A stretch of 64,000 nucleotides of DNA, taken from positions 122,501-186,500 of the forward strand of contig CAUJGJ010000214.1 of the NCBI GenBank assembly GCA_963170055.1, given 5' to 3'. How positions within the stretch are numbered: the stretch's first letter is position 1; every line of letters begins with the position of its first letter. The DNA is from Halisarca cf. caerulea. Lineage: Eukaryota; Porifera; Demospongiae; Chondrillida; Halisarcidae. Below are positions 22,341 through 33,540 of this stretch, one piece after another. The translations under genes were made by a program, and so were the position numbers. The notes under the pieces were generated by a model. That model did no database searches. It saw nothing but the letters and a program-made list of their open reading frames with translations, and was not told the DNA's origin.

Positions 22341-22749
22341 TCCAAAAACACTTGGAACAAGGGTAAGTTGCAAACCCGGTACAGGGCTGGGTGGGCAAAG
22401 GGCAGGACAGGCATAGGGCTAGATGAGCATAGGGCTACACATACATGAGGCTAGATGGGTATAGGGCTACACAAACATGAGGCTAGACAGGTATAGGGCT
22501 AGACAGAGTTTAATTGGACTGAGTGTACACTGTGCAAATGCCTACATCCCGCAGTACATACATATGTATATAATGTGCTCCACATGCGGAATGTAGGAAT
22601 TTGCATAGTGTACACTCAGTCCAATTAAACTCTGTCTATCCCTATACCCGTCTAGCCTCATGTTTGTGTAGCCCTATGCCTGTCTTGCCCTATACCCATC
22701 TCGCCCTGTACCTGTTGCGCAATTCACCCTTGTTCCAAGTGTTTTTGGA
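22341..22749. repeat. Long palindromic repeat, 'TAGGGCTAGA' family
   Basis: The arms, starting TCCAAAAACACTTGGAACAA, pair around a centre near 22545. Each arm contains degenerate tandem TATAGGGCTAGACAGG-type units, then ATTGGACTGAGTGTACACT. Single-arm relatives are at 33541-33860 and 36185-36490, in opposite orientations. Confidence 0.82.
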
Positions 22750-22936
22750 AGATGTGAGTTTTTGTAGGCGGGTTATAACCTATATACAAAATGGCCAAGT
22801 CTGAATAGCTCAGTTGTACCATAGACACTATATACTACGTAACTGGGACTGGAAACTCTAAGTATTGTGTATTGCAATGTGTTATAATGCGTACTTTGTG
22901 TATAAATTAGTACATGATGTCACTTCTTCCGTGACC

Positions 22937-23049
22937 ATGAAGGCTTTGCGTTACTACTTTATATCTGAGTCATCCAAAACAAAGCTAAACAGCTTCGCTT
23001 CTAAACATCATACTTCTGTCACTGAACTAGATCAAAATCAAGAAGACAG
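22937..23049 (+). CDS. Candidate first exon, unknown protein
   Basis: The ATG frame reads MKALRYYFISESSKTKLNSF and continues to DQNQED, ending GACAG|GTGATT, a plausible donor in phase 2. The start resembles the basic, aromatic N-termini of some hAT/ZMYM-type proteins. That is only an impression. It could precede the kinase exon at 27828, but that exon begins in phase 0, so another exon would be required between them. Confidence 0.25.
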
Positions 23050-24721
23050 GTGATTGGTTCTACCGTAGACACAAGAAGCAAAGAAAACAGGGCCATGCAT
23101 AATCAACCAAAATATAGGTTCAGATTTCAAATTTTTGGCACAACTGCTGAAACGCTGTACTGCAGATGACCTTCAATTGGTCCTCAACACAATTTACACA
23201 TTATATACCGTGCATGTACTGGTCCATGTTAAAAGTCTCCAATTTTTCAGTGTACTGAGCTAAGACAAATTTTAACCCAAAACAATGCTCTCCCACTATG
23301 GTCACTGTATCTTCGTCAGTTTTCACCCGATCGATTCCATTTTTCCTTCAAATTGTAGCTCATGTGCTGCATGCTGCATGGATATATTTTGCTCTGGATA
23401 CTAACATTTTTGTGGTATATATATGGCATTATTTGGCTTGTAAATCCTATAGCCTTGCAGACGATTCCAAGATTTTGTCGGCAAAAACCTACATACTTCG
23501 CATGATTTGGTCAGAATCATTCAATAGCTCTCTTAGCTAATGTGACTCCCAACAGTCAAAGCAGCTAAAATTACCATCTTCGCTCATTTATTCTACGTTA
23601 TACACTTAAAAAAAGTTTACGTGAAGTAAAGGAATATCGTCGTGATCTCGCCATGAAGGAAATGCGATCACGACTCCGAAAGTCCGTGATCACGAAGTGA
23701 AAGAATCGATATCACGCCAAGATAGTGTCGTTAAAGAAAGAGGATTACGCTGACAGAAATCATGATCACGCTAGAATTGACAAGTTCGCCGTGTAATAAA
23801 GCCAACTCGCTCACACACACAAAGGGCCTGAGAGCTCCTCTCATCTGTAGCAAGCTAGCCAGCGAAGGTCTATATACCTACTACGAGACAAGGCATCCGC
23901 AAGTTTCTTTGTAAAGTTGAAGAAACGGGAACAATTGCGCGGAGGCCTGGTTCGGGGAGGCCATCGAAGGTAGCCAGTGTCGTCGAGCAGATCATCAACG
24001 CTTAGATGAACAAGGACGACGAAACTACTGTAGCAGAGCTACAGAGACTGCTCCGAAGTTCACGTAGGATAACATACGTGAACGTACGTATGACAAAAAC
24101 GAGAATACACTGAAACAACATGGCTGCTCACCGTTGTCAAAACAGTTCTTGTCGTCATATTTCTGTTGCAGAGTTCCACAAGATTTCAGATGCGGGGATA
24201 AACTTTTCGATAGCTTCACGGAGCTTCTTACTTGGAAAATGATTACGTAGTAGGAGCGATTCCTCTGTTTAGCACTTACGAATTTCGGCACCGTCGGAAT
24301 ATCAATGCTTTGCAGAATCACCAAGATCACGGCTAAGAGAGGCTGCTCGAGATCACGGCATGATTTATTTGGGGTCACGACGTGAAGTTGGTGTGAAATA
24401 TTTGGGATCACGGTGTAGCTTAGTGGGGATCATGGCGTGAAGGGTCAGTGGTCGCAGCGTGAAGGAATTACTTCACGAAAACTTTTTAAAAGTGTATACC
24501 GTACTTCCACTTCGCCATTTTACACTGGAAGTGGTTAAGGATCATGGTCACTCAAAATCTACCAAGTTTCCAGTCCCAGTAACGTAGTATAATATAGTGT
24601 CTATGGTTGTACTTGTGTATTAGCTATCGTGATGCATTGAGGGGACGGATTGAGGCTATGCACTTCTGATTCAGGTTTTTCATGCCTTTAGATACATGAT
24701 ATACATGTTGAGTACAATGTA

Positions 24722-24725
<4 letters not shown>
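23050..24725. other. no gene seen; GATCACG-rich repeat
   Basis: From about 23630 to 24480 the sequence is rich in GATCACG/CGTGATC motifs. It is bounded by TTACGTGAAGTAAAGG at 23618 and AATTACTTCACGAAAACTTT at 24468, which look like inverted ends of one element. ORFs inside show no known motif. Confidence 0.5.

Positions 24726-24783
<58 letters not shown>
24726..24783. repeat. (GT)n microsatellite
   Basis: Pure GT run of about 58 bases next to the minisatellite. Confidence 0.97.
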
Positions 24784-24787
<4 letters not shown>

Positions 24788-24903
24788 AATCGAGAATCAT
24801 GTATTGAGGATTGAGAATCTTATATCGATCGAGGATCGAGAATCGTATATCGAAGATCAAGAATTGCATGGGTATCGAGGATCAAGGATCAAGAATTGGG
24901 TTT
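24784..24903. repeat. Degenerate minisatellite, inverted copy
   Basis: Units such as ATCGAGGATCGAGAATCGTA are the reverse complement of the 16988-17135 units. They are followed by CAAATTTTGTCCACTTTGGC, a flank also found inverted near 13215. Confidence 0.78.
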
Positions 24904-25121
24904 CGATGTCAAATTTTGTCCACTTTGGCTTTCCATAGATAGTTAGCTTTTTGCAGTCGACACACACCTATCTATTAGTAATCATGTTGAAACACCTTTC
25001 TGACAGAATTTATTTAGTCCATACACTCTTTGTATCTTAAAAATATCGAAAAACAAGTCATTGACAAGAAATTGTACGTTTGTCCTTTGCTTATAGGCAT
25101 TTCTTGGGTAATTTGGGGTCA

Positions 25122-25887
25122 CGCAGGTGAGTTATGTCTGATTTTGGACATAACACAAAATGGCCGACGCTTCATAGGCACTAAAATTAACCCCCAGTTT
25201 TTGCTTTCTGCAATGGGTAATATTGACATGACCCTACTATTCTACATTACAAACATATTGACGTGGTGTTGGTGTTCTCTTTAAGACAATCTGCAAGTCG
25301 AACGTCCCACTACACACAATTTCTTCGGCTACTGTCGAAAAGACAAAAATCCAAAATCGCGGTGGTAAAAATCTCAGCTTCTGAACACGCCATTAGGTTC
25401 AAACAACTCCTTAGATACATAAGTACCCTGAAAGATTCCTGGAGCCCGGTAGCTCAAAGCACGGCTGTTATATCCAGGGGTTTCAGTCGTTTTCGGAGGT
25501 CTTCAACCACAAAACACGGGACATAACTCGAACGGTAGAAGGTACAAAGCTCCAGGAATCATTCACCACGGTTTGGACTATTGGGAACCCGATGGCACTA
25601 TTGCTGTTGCTTCAAGTCGAGATTTTTACCACCGCGATTTTGAAAGAAAATTTCCACTCGAGCATCTCTCTCTGCAGTCACATGCTGTCACATGTTCTAT
25701 GAAAGAGTCCGAACATCTTTCTTGTATTCTCGCGTATACGTCCAGTTTGCGCATGATGTCATCACGAAAATCTCGCTATCTGCGTGTGATAAACCCATCC
25801 GGTTAGTGCGATAATGAAATTCATTGAGTGAAACCATATAATGTTACACTTATGGCTGGATTCGGACATAACACACCAGGTCCTGCG
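25122..25887. mobile_element. CGCAGG foldback element, copy 1
   Basis: Starts CGCAGGTGAGTTATGTCTG and ends GGACATAACACACCAGGTCC then TGCG. CA lies directly on both sides (25120-25121 and 25888-25889). The interior pairs again around a centre near 25460. AAAATGGCCGAC follows the left terminus. Three relatives are at 59665, 60806 and 62459. Confidence 0.8.
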
Positions 25888-26139
25888 CATTTGGAGTCTT
25901 TCGCAAATACTTTCCTTTTTGTACGGTATTTCTAAAAGCACACAGGAAGCTTCTAAGTTAGTCTGCAAGCTATAACACAAGTCAAAATCACAAATTTTCT
26001 TATTAGCTCGCCTGTAAAGCCATAATAATTGAGAAACTAGCAAAAATATGTTGCCTAGTTTACAACGCCGTGCATGCATTTTCAGAATCTCCAAATTGTA
26101 CTCAAGCTCAAACATTTGATTTTTAGCGGCAACTGTCGC

Positions 26140-27105
26140 TTATAATCTGGTTGAAGGCATAGTCATACTGCTGCCTTACTTTTAGTGCTCATTGCATGGC
26201 ATGTATTACATTGTTATTATGCTATTGTTGTACTATATGTAATAAGATTTATTATTTGAGTAAGAAAACAGTTTGTAGACCAGACTGCATGTCCAACAAT
26301 TCAACTAACTAACCAAGGGCACTCATTGAATGCCATATAGAAAGAACTGTGCCTACACTTAGACTAGTAAGTATAGTTTGTTTCATATTGTATGTTTCAG
26401 AAAACTCAGTTCTCAATGGTATTTCAGTATTGTAATGAAATGAAAATGGTACAAATGCCTTCAAAAGTACTATCAAACGCTGTGCCATATCAATTAAATA
26501 ATGAATCGGCTCGCAATGGGTTGTGTAACATGCATTTACTGCAGCTTGTTTTGTGGACCGTTGTTCACAAGCTGTATATGACAAAGAATGAAAGTAGTGC
26601 ATGTGAAAATGACTGCAGTGATTGGTAATTAACTGCAAATATCCTTGAAGAAGTCCTTTTGCATGGGTAGCCAATTTGAAACATGGACGTAGGAAACAAT
26701 CAAATGACATTAAGCTTGTGAGTCGCACTGAATAAAGTACTCATTTTAGAGTGTTTATATAGGTCGACTACCGCTTGAATTGTTTGGAATCCTATGTTTG
26801 GCGAAATCCGTCATTGTTACCTTCACAGCTAAGTACAGCATGACTTGGCTTGACTTCTATGACATGGTCTTCCAAATCCATCAGTATACGAAAGTGTGTA
26901 TGGTTTGGTAGGATATGCTACCAATGACGTAGTTGACCAAATTATCATAGCAGTCAAAATCGTGACGTCACATGCTGGTTTATGAACCGATTTCCCCTTA
27001 ACTAAGGTCATGATGCAAAAATTACCAGTGTCATTTGTACTTACACAGAAAATTTATTTCTAGCTTTTTGAGGCAAACTTAATTTTTGATGCCAGTTCCC
27101 CTTTA
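26140..27105. repeat. Dispersed repeat, copy A
   Basis: Matches 32560-33367 in direct orientation, diverged. Shared blocks are GTCATACTGCTGCCT, CTTGAAGAAGTC, CTACCRCTTGAATTG and CCAGTTCCCCTTTAA near the end. In both places it follows CGCAGG-foldback-like sequence. Confidence 0.65.
26392..26628 (+). pseudogene. Repeat-encoded protein fragment, copy A
   Basis: The frame KMVQMPSKVLSNAVPYQLNN then ES...VVHKL...KNESS aligns with the frame at 32723 (PFKLFWQSVPSPLNDES...VVHWL...KANKS). Conservation of frame with many codon changes suggests an old coding sequence. I do not recognise the family. Confidence 0.35.
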
Positions 27106-27260
27106 ATATGCAACATACCTCAAAATCCTTGTACAAAGCAGGACTCACGGCTCATTTAGTACATTGGGTTGATTGATGGATAGTCATTGTGAAGTAATTG
27201 AGCTCATTTGCTGTACAACATGGTATACATGGTCCCAACTTACATGGTGTCATAAGTATA

Positions 27261-27357
27261 GGTTATAACCCGCCTCCGAGTTGTATGACATCAATAATCA
27301 TGACACCCGAGGGCAGAGTGATTATTAATGCCATACAATGAGGAGGCGGGTTACAGC
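27261..27357. repeat. Foldback hairpin, about 40-bp arms
   Basis: The left GGTTATAACCCGCCTCCGAG pairs with the right CTC-rich inverted copy ending GGAGGCGGGTTACAGCC, with a few mismatches. Confidence 0.75.
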
Positions 27358-27827
27358 CAGCTTCTAAACTGATGTGAAAGAGAGTTTAGTGCCTCCTACA
27401 CTGACAACGGGCGCCACTTAGTTGATTGACTAATTCCCTTTGTCAATTAAGAGCCCAACCACAAAGATCTGTATTTTCTTAACACTGCCATATCATAGAG
27501 CAATACAGATCACACTGCTACTGTTTGAAGCAATACAAACTCACCAGATACTTTGATATTACAGTGTATCAGTTTAGAAAGAGATATATAGCACTGTACG
27601 TCCTGCAAGTTTCCTGCCAAAATAGTGAATCTGATCCAGAATATCTGACAATAGCTCCCTAGTGCATGTATGAAAGAAAAACATTGAATCATGAATTATT
27701 ATGATAATAACAGTGACATTTTCCTTCTCTGGAATGCAAGTGATGTATGGGTACACATGATTACATCAATGCATGCATTAATATTTAATTTATATTCATT
27801 ATGTATATTGAACTCCCTCTCCTACAG

Positions 27828-28877
27828 CATCCACATCGGAATGCCCCCAGCGGTTGGGGTGATTATTTGTCTGCGTTGCGTTTTTGGCAGCGCCAGGGTC
27901 AACATCAAGATCAACATGGCCAGTTTCGTGATACTAGTGTTGATCCAGAATCTGAACCGCCAATCCTTGAGAATGTTTCTTCTATGTCGGTGAAGGTGGA
28001 TCTGAAAGTTGAGCTGGGAAAGGGAGCATTTGCTACTGTATATGCAGGGCATCTTCTTGACAAAAATGAAGAATGCGCTATCAAAATTTTCAATGACAAG
28101 GTGCTTGCTGAAGATGTCGAAAAAGAATTGAAAAGGATGTATGAATTGAAGCATCCAAATATTGTTCGTGTCTATGGTATGATCCCAGCCTACAAAGTGA
28201 AAGGCAGAAATGCTTTTGTTATAGTAATGGAGCTCTGTGATATGTCATTAGATCAGTATATCAAAGAGCGTTTCAAGAAGGGAATTTTTAAAATTAAAAT
28301 GCTTCAAATTTTGCATGATATAGCTAGTGCCATGGTCTATCTTCACAGTCAAGACATGGTGCACGGGGATTTGAGGAGTCCCAATGTCCTTGTCAAAGAA
28401 TTCGGGGATATTATCTCAGCCAAAATAACTGATTTTGGAATGACGGGATGTCTGAATGAGGCTGGCGAACTCATGACAACTATGTTTGCAGATGCAAAAT
28501 ACCTTCCTCCAGAGGTCTTTATGAACAATATGCCAGGCTGTACAAAAAACTGGGTAAAACTTTCAAGAAAGGTTGATGTATTTTCTTATGGTCCTATTGC
28601 AATTGAGCTGGGTTGTGGTGAATTTCCAGAACCAACGGCTAAAGCTGAAACCAAAAAAAAAAAGGTTGTTAGAACATTCTCGGAGATACAGCGACGGGAC
28701 AAGCACATTAAGAAAGTAAAAAGGGTATACAGTGAATGCATTGAGCTTATTGTTAAGCAATGCATGCAAGACAGACCTGAGGAGAGGGCAAGTTTCTCAG
28801 AAATACTACTAACTGTTGAAGGATTTCAACATCAGTGCAGCACACGACCCGATAGTGAATGGATAGATGAAAAGCAG
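27828..28877 (+). CDS. Protein kinase domain exon (tyrosine-kinase-like group)
   Basis: A 350-codon exon, phase 0 at both ends, runs from the strong acceptor CTCCCTCTCCTACAG to the consensus donor CAG|GTAAGT. Frame upstream of 27828 and downstream of 28877 is intronic read-through. Counting from the exon start, the glycine loop is GKGAFATV (64-71), beta-3 Lys is 86 (CAIKIF) and the alpha-C Glu is about 98-100. The catalytic loop is HGDLRSPNVLV (179-189), with Asp181 and Asn186 kept and HRD changed to HGD. DFG is at 202-204, LPPE at 226-229, DVFSYG at 250-255 and a closing Arg at 320. All phosphotransfer residues are present, so it is probably active. The HxDLxSxNVLV form suits the tyrosine-kinase-like group. 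Exons 5' of it were not found; 3' coiled-coil exons in the same phase follow. Confidence 0.9.
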
Positions 28878-29294
28878 GTAAGTTTATGTGAAATATTCAA
28901 CGAGTGCTGTGATGAGATTAAGCTAGCAGAATGAGTACCTGATTGATACAATTTGAATGATAATTTTTGTGCTTCAATTTGGTTTTGGCTTCCTAAACAT
29001 ACTATTACAATAATATATAATTATGCATGCCATTGGGAACCCAATGGCATGCAAATAGGTCAAAATGTTCAGTTTAAGCTTGCGATCGCGTCTGCTTCTT
29101 CATTATTTACGTTTCTTGCAGCCATTTTGATACCATGTGTGATTACATAACTACAAAGTATAGCCATAATAATAATCTGTGGTACGTACAATGCTGCCTG
29201 TAGTGCGAAATAAAATGGCTATACATTGTTTTGAATGACTTGAAAATATTATATGTAAGACCATGGTGGTGGTGCAGTTTTCGCTATATAAATA
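28878..29294. other. Intron sequence, nothing else seen
   Basis: Read-through from the kinase exon stops at 28934. The rest holds no recognisable exon. Confidence 0.55.
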
Positions 29295-29628
29295 TACCGT
29301 ATGTGTACAAATTTTTGCAGGATGAAACTTTCGTGGATTTCGCAGATGGAAAGCTATGTGCAAAAATTTTAAGTCTGCGAAAATTTTGGTGAAGGCTTGT
29401 GCAATAACCAAAATGATCGTGTAAAGAGCAGGAAACGTCGAGAAGCAAGTCAGCGCCTTTGGTCATTTCTTTCATGGCTTTCTTCCAGAAACAGGGGAAA
29501 ATTGTAGCAATAAAAGACTGAAATAAGGCAGGATTAAAGGAGGATCTGTGAAAATAAAAACCGTGAAAATTGTGAAAATTGGCCATCCGCGAAAGTTTCA
29601 TCTCGCAAAAGTTTGTATGTGTACAGTA
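29295..29628. mobile_element. MITE with TACNGTATGTGTACAAA-type ends
   Basis: The left ACCGTATGTGTACAAATTTT and the inverted right ACTGTACACATACAAACTTT pair after a small offset. The inner GATGAAACTTTCG pairs as well. Interior TTCGCGAA-type motifs resemble those of the elements at 15899 and 43186. Confidence 0.7.
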
Positions 29629-29889
29629 TATGTTATATGGAAATAATATTGAGTGCATAGATATGTTATGTCTGATTTTGGACATAAACAAAAATGGCCA
29701 CCATTATCGAATGAGTAGTCTTGTGTTGCACAGACCCTATTCTCACCTCCATTTTTTTATTATGACATCATTTGGTCGGCGAGAATGGGTCTGGTCAACA
29801 GCGTATACCAGTTTTGTTCTGAGGGTCTATCATGTCCGGACAACTGGTGACAACAAAACGGAAACAGCATTATTATCCGCAAGGTACTT

Positions 29890-30284
29890 TTTGACTAAAT
29901 AGTGTCTCTTTAGGATTTGAATCGTAGCGTTCACTTGCCATTTTGTCTTCCTTTCCCTGAGTTTGTGTGTTGTTTGTGTGAGGCCATAACTGAAGCTTCA
30001 AAGAGATTAAATATCTCGGGTTTGAAGGAAAAACAGCAGGAGATAATTGAAGGCTTTTTTCAGTGGGAAGGATACTTTTATATCTCTTCCTACAGAATAC
30101 GGTAAACCTCGGTGGGGGTTCTCGTGCTTGCCTATATTCTTCAAAAGCAGAAGAAGGGTTGGGAGCTTACTCTGTACTTCAGCAACAAACTTCTCCCATG
30201 CATGTGAAATCCTTTATCAAGATGACATTCTTCCTGAATGTTGCTCGAAGCCTGACTAATCTCATGCTTCAACTAAATATTTGA
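29890..30284 (+). pseudogene. RecQ-like helicase N-terminal fragment, decayed
   Basis: After a good acceptor (GTCTCTTTAG|) the frame reads FVCCLCEAITEASKRLNISG then LKEKQQEIIEGFF, the usual Q-motif entry of RecQ-like helicases. A one-base shift near 30058 moves the next part into another frame, GKDTFISLPTEYGKPRWG, a Walker A motif with Gly changed to Glu and Ser/Thr to Pro. No later helicase motifs are seen. It lies 1 kb downstream of the kinase exon on the same strand, in what would be its intron. Confidence 0.7.
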
Positions 30285-31074
30285 TCAAGGATCTGTAATG
30301 GGGTCACTTTCGAAGTCTCTCATAACCAATCCATAGCTGTAAGATTGCTTTTACTTCAAAGACAGTGTAATCACTGTGACTATTATTTATCAAAGTCTAA
30401 GTATTGCAGATGTAGTATATTGTGGATGCACCCGTATATGCCCAATCAGAGACAATCCATGGTTATGTAGTATAGAATGTCTAATGCCCAATATTATATG
30501 ATGTGACTTTCAAACTGATATCTACGTATAGTTTCGTTAATTTAAAATTCAGATTTTAACCCAATTATCCAAGTGAAATATGTCTGAAGACAGCCATTTG
30601 CAGAAAACAGGGATTTAAATGTAATCAAATCAAATATACACTAAATTTGAACCAATTTTATGCATGGTAGCCTGTGTCACAACTGCAATCCATCCACATG
30701 AGTACTTCGAACCCACAAAATGCACATCTGAATCATCAATAGACAATGTCATACAGATTGACTATGCATCCAGAAACAAATTCCACACATGAGCATCAAA
30801 CAAGTCAAATGTATGACATGAGTTCATGGCCTTAAGCTACATTGACATGCAGTCTTGTCTCAAATTATGACAAGGTATGTACGTCTTGGAAAGTGAGTAC
30901 TTAACAAGGTTGCTAAATTTGCATCCATTTTAGTCTATCAGTATAGTACATGTATCTCAAAGAATAAGCACACACAGCAGTTTCATTTGCTTACTGCAAA
31001 CTAGTCAAAATGAAATTGAGCACACAATTTAACTTCTAATTAAATGTATTAACTTTCCTTTTGATATTTAACCA
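30285..31074. other. no gene seen
   Basis: AT-rich intronic sequence without a recognisable frame or element end. Confidence 0.55.
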
Positions 31075-31190
31075 AGGGAACCTTTAGCCAGAGGCGACTA
31101 TTAGGCACCCATAAATGAAAAAAGAGAAAGGACAAAATGCAAAAAGGAATGAGGAAGGAGTACCTAGAAAGAAAATATTCTTTTAGCAAT
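31075..31190 (-). mobile_element. LINE 3' UTR fragment
   Basis: ACCAAGGGAACCTTTAGCCA, then GAGGCGACTATTAGGCACCC, matches the LINE 3' UTR at 6950 and 20320 in the same orientation. Only about 110 bases remain. Confidence 0.6.
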
Positions 31191-31257
31191 TGCGAGGCTC
31201 TGAACTTTGTTCACAGTTAGCAATATATCCTGTACCTGTTCTCTCGCGTTCGATATA

Positions 31258-31700
31258 TTAGGATAGGATAGGATAGGATAGGAATCTTATTTAGTCTGGG
31301 GAGCCAATAGCCTGAGGCTACTATAAAGGCACCCAAAAGGTAAAAACAAACATACAAGAAAAGTACAAAAGATATACAAAGCAAGGGATATAAATTAAAG
31401 AAGATGAAATAAAAGTGAAGTCTTTCATTCAAAAACAGAAAAACATGCAAGCAAATAATTATTAAATTCAATGCTGATCATAATACAGTAGCAAAAAGTT
31501 ATCAAGAATTGACATGGAATATACAAATTTCATGCAAACAATAAAAAATTAGGTAAGAAATCAGCGGTTGTGTTGATAGAAGTCCTTAGCTGGCCTATTG
31601 AAGGATTGAGGATCGTTCGCAGTATGTATGTGTGGCGGTAGTGTCCTCCAAAGCGAGGCACCAGCAAAGCTAAAGGCTTTCTGTCCATAGGAGGTTTAAT
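31258..31700 (-). mobile_element. 5'-truncated LINE of a sister family
   Basis: On the minus strand the 5' part encodes YGQKAFSFAGASLWRTLPPH, which aligns with FGQRAFSFSGVSLWRSIP at the end of the 6916 LINE. A stop and a 3' UTR follow, containing the related GGTGCC...GTAGCC block. The tail is tandem (ATCCT)n, unlike the AACCAT tail of the first family. Confidence 0.8.
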
Positions 31701-32559
31701 ATCATTTAATTAATATCATTATTATCTTAGCAACTGTATATTAATGAGCCACCAGACCCATTCTCGCCAACCAAATGATGTCATAATAAACAAATGTAAG
31801 CGAGAATTTGGTCTGTGCAACACAAACTATCGAAGGAGTAAATTTAATCAGTCTGTTTTGCATGTGCACGAGTAGTGATGCCAAGAAAACGATTGTCAGT
31901 GGTATTATTATTATATCTTAAGCATATATCTACTGTGTATTTAAGTCTTTTTGATCATTGTGCAAGGTCCAAAGGTATGACTAGTTTTTTCTGACTGTAC
32001 TCGAAAACATAAAAATCCAAAAATGTGGTGGTAGAAACTTAGGCTTTTGAACACAAAACTAGTCTCAAAAGGACACACAGATACCGAACTTATATACTGA
32101 ATCAAATTCAGGGTCTTCAGGCTCCACTGCATGGCTGTTATGTCTAAGGATTTATGCAATATTGGAGGGTAGGTAGTTACTATCTGTTTGACATAAAGAA
32201 AATATATGGTTCAGTGTACAAAGACCCTGAATTTGAAGCTAGGGGTTTGGTCCTTTGGGAACAATATCTCAAATATTCACGCTGAAAATTGGAGATTTCC
32301 ACCACCACGATTTTCAATGAAATTTTCTTGTAGTGAAAGTTGTTTTCTTTCAGTAAAGTCACGTGACATCACATGCAATCCTACAAACAGCACATGAGCT
32401 GTGTTCGTGGTGAAAACAGTTTTGGTGGAAATGGCGGAGATCTAGATGGTGTCTTTTAAACCTTATGAATTGGGTTTAACATAATCGTAGGATCAATATC
32501 TAAATCCAAAGCTTTGGTAGGTATGATTGAAGTGGGTTTTGAACCCTTATCACCTAGTT

Positions 32560-33367
32560 CAATGCATAGTCATACTGCTGCCTCAGTTTAAGTGCTCATT
32601 GGATCGTTTGTACACCAGACTGTCCAGAAGTTCAGATTGTTTACTTGAAGCACACACTCAAGACTTAAAAAGCAATTATGCCTGCTTGTACTGTCATACG
32701 AAAGCTCAGTTCTTAAAATTATTTGTGTACTCCACTAAAAGAAAAATGGTACAAATTGCCTTTTAAACTATTTTGGCAATCTGTACCATCTCCACTTAAC
32801 GACGAATCGACCGTAACAACTGTCTATGGTTTAACTTTGCCTTTGGCTACAGTTCTCTTTCTGCCGGACGTTGTTCACTGGTTGCACGACAAAGCCAATA
32901 AAAGTATCGTTGGATTGGCTACTTAAACTAGTTTTCCGCTTAGGAATACCTTGAAGAAGTCTTTTTGTGTAGCCAAACAGGGAGGAAGGAGACGATTGAA
33001 GGGCACTTACGAGCGGCATCAGACAAAGTGCACGTTTTTGAGCTTTAGGTGGAGTCACTACCACTTGAATTGCTTCGAATACTGCACTGGAAACTAATTG
33101 GAAGTTCTACTGGGTGAAATCCACTACTGCTGCTCTCACAGCCAAATGCAACATAGTTTTGGTTGGAATCGACAGTGAGCGCCATACTTCGTGAATGGTA
33201 GATGCTACCAATTGTGTCATTTGACGTCGTTGGCAAAAAAAAGTTTGGTGCTCAGAATGGTGACGTCACAGGGCCTTTTTGACTCTTTGAACTAGAATAA
33301 CTCCTTAATAAAGCAACAAATAGGAAAATGATCATCACTTGTTTTTTGGTGTCAGTTCCCCTTTAAA
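32560..33367. repeat. Dispersed repeat, copy B
   Basis: A diverged direct copy of 26140-27105, from CATAGTCATACTGCTGCC to GTGTCAGTTCCCCTTT. Upstream (31930-32430) lies palindromic sequence related to the interior of the CGCAGG foldbacks. Confidence 0.65.
32723..32926 (+). pseudogene. Repeat-encoded protein fragment, copy B
   Basis: The frame PFKLFWQSVPSPLNDESTVT...VVHWLHDKANKS aligns with copy A at 26392. The first part (KRKMVQIAF) is in another frame, so a one-base shift breaks it. Protein family not recognised. Confidence 0.35.
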
Positions 33368-33540
33368 AACATTGCCAACTTCTCTCATAATTGAATTCTT
33401 CCCTTCAAATATGTCCGTGTCCATTCTACCCAAATCTGTCAAAGAAAGCATTAACCCTCTGACAAGATCCCTATACTTATAGGGTCATATATAGGGCCAT
33501 TTTTTAAAAAAATATAAATATCTAAAGGCAAACATTGTCA

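Larger units (their letters stand above)
29707..31845. repeat. Inverted pair of about 95-bp repeats around helicase and LINE relics
   Basis: The segment TTGTGTTGCACAGACC...GAGAATGGGTCTGGT at 29720-29796 is found inverted at about 31748-31838. Each copy is itself partly palindromic (AGACCC...GGGTCT). The 2 kb between them hold the helicase remnant and LINE fragments. It may be one composite unit or two independent insertions. Confidence 0.6.

Noticed and set aside
27801..27827. ATG in frame just before the kinase exon, as translation start
   Set aside because: The stretch runs into a pyrimidine-rich acceptor (CTCCCTCTCCTACAG) and is more likely intron; an exon start at 27828 in phase 0 fits better.
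28878..28934. Read-through of the kinase frame to a stop at 28934
   Set aside because: A perfect consensus donor CAG|GTAAGT precedes it, and the extra residues add no domain feature.
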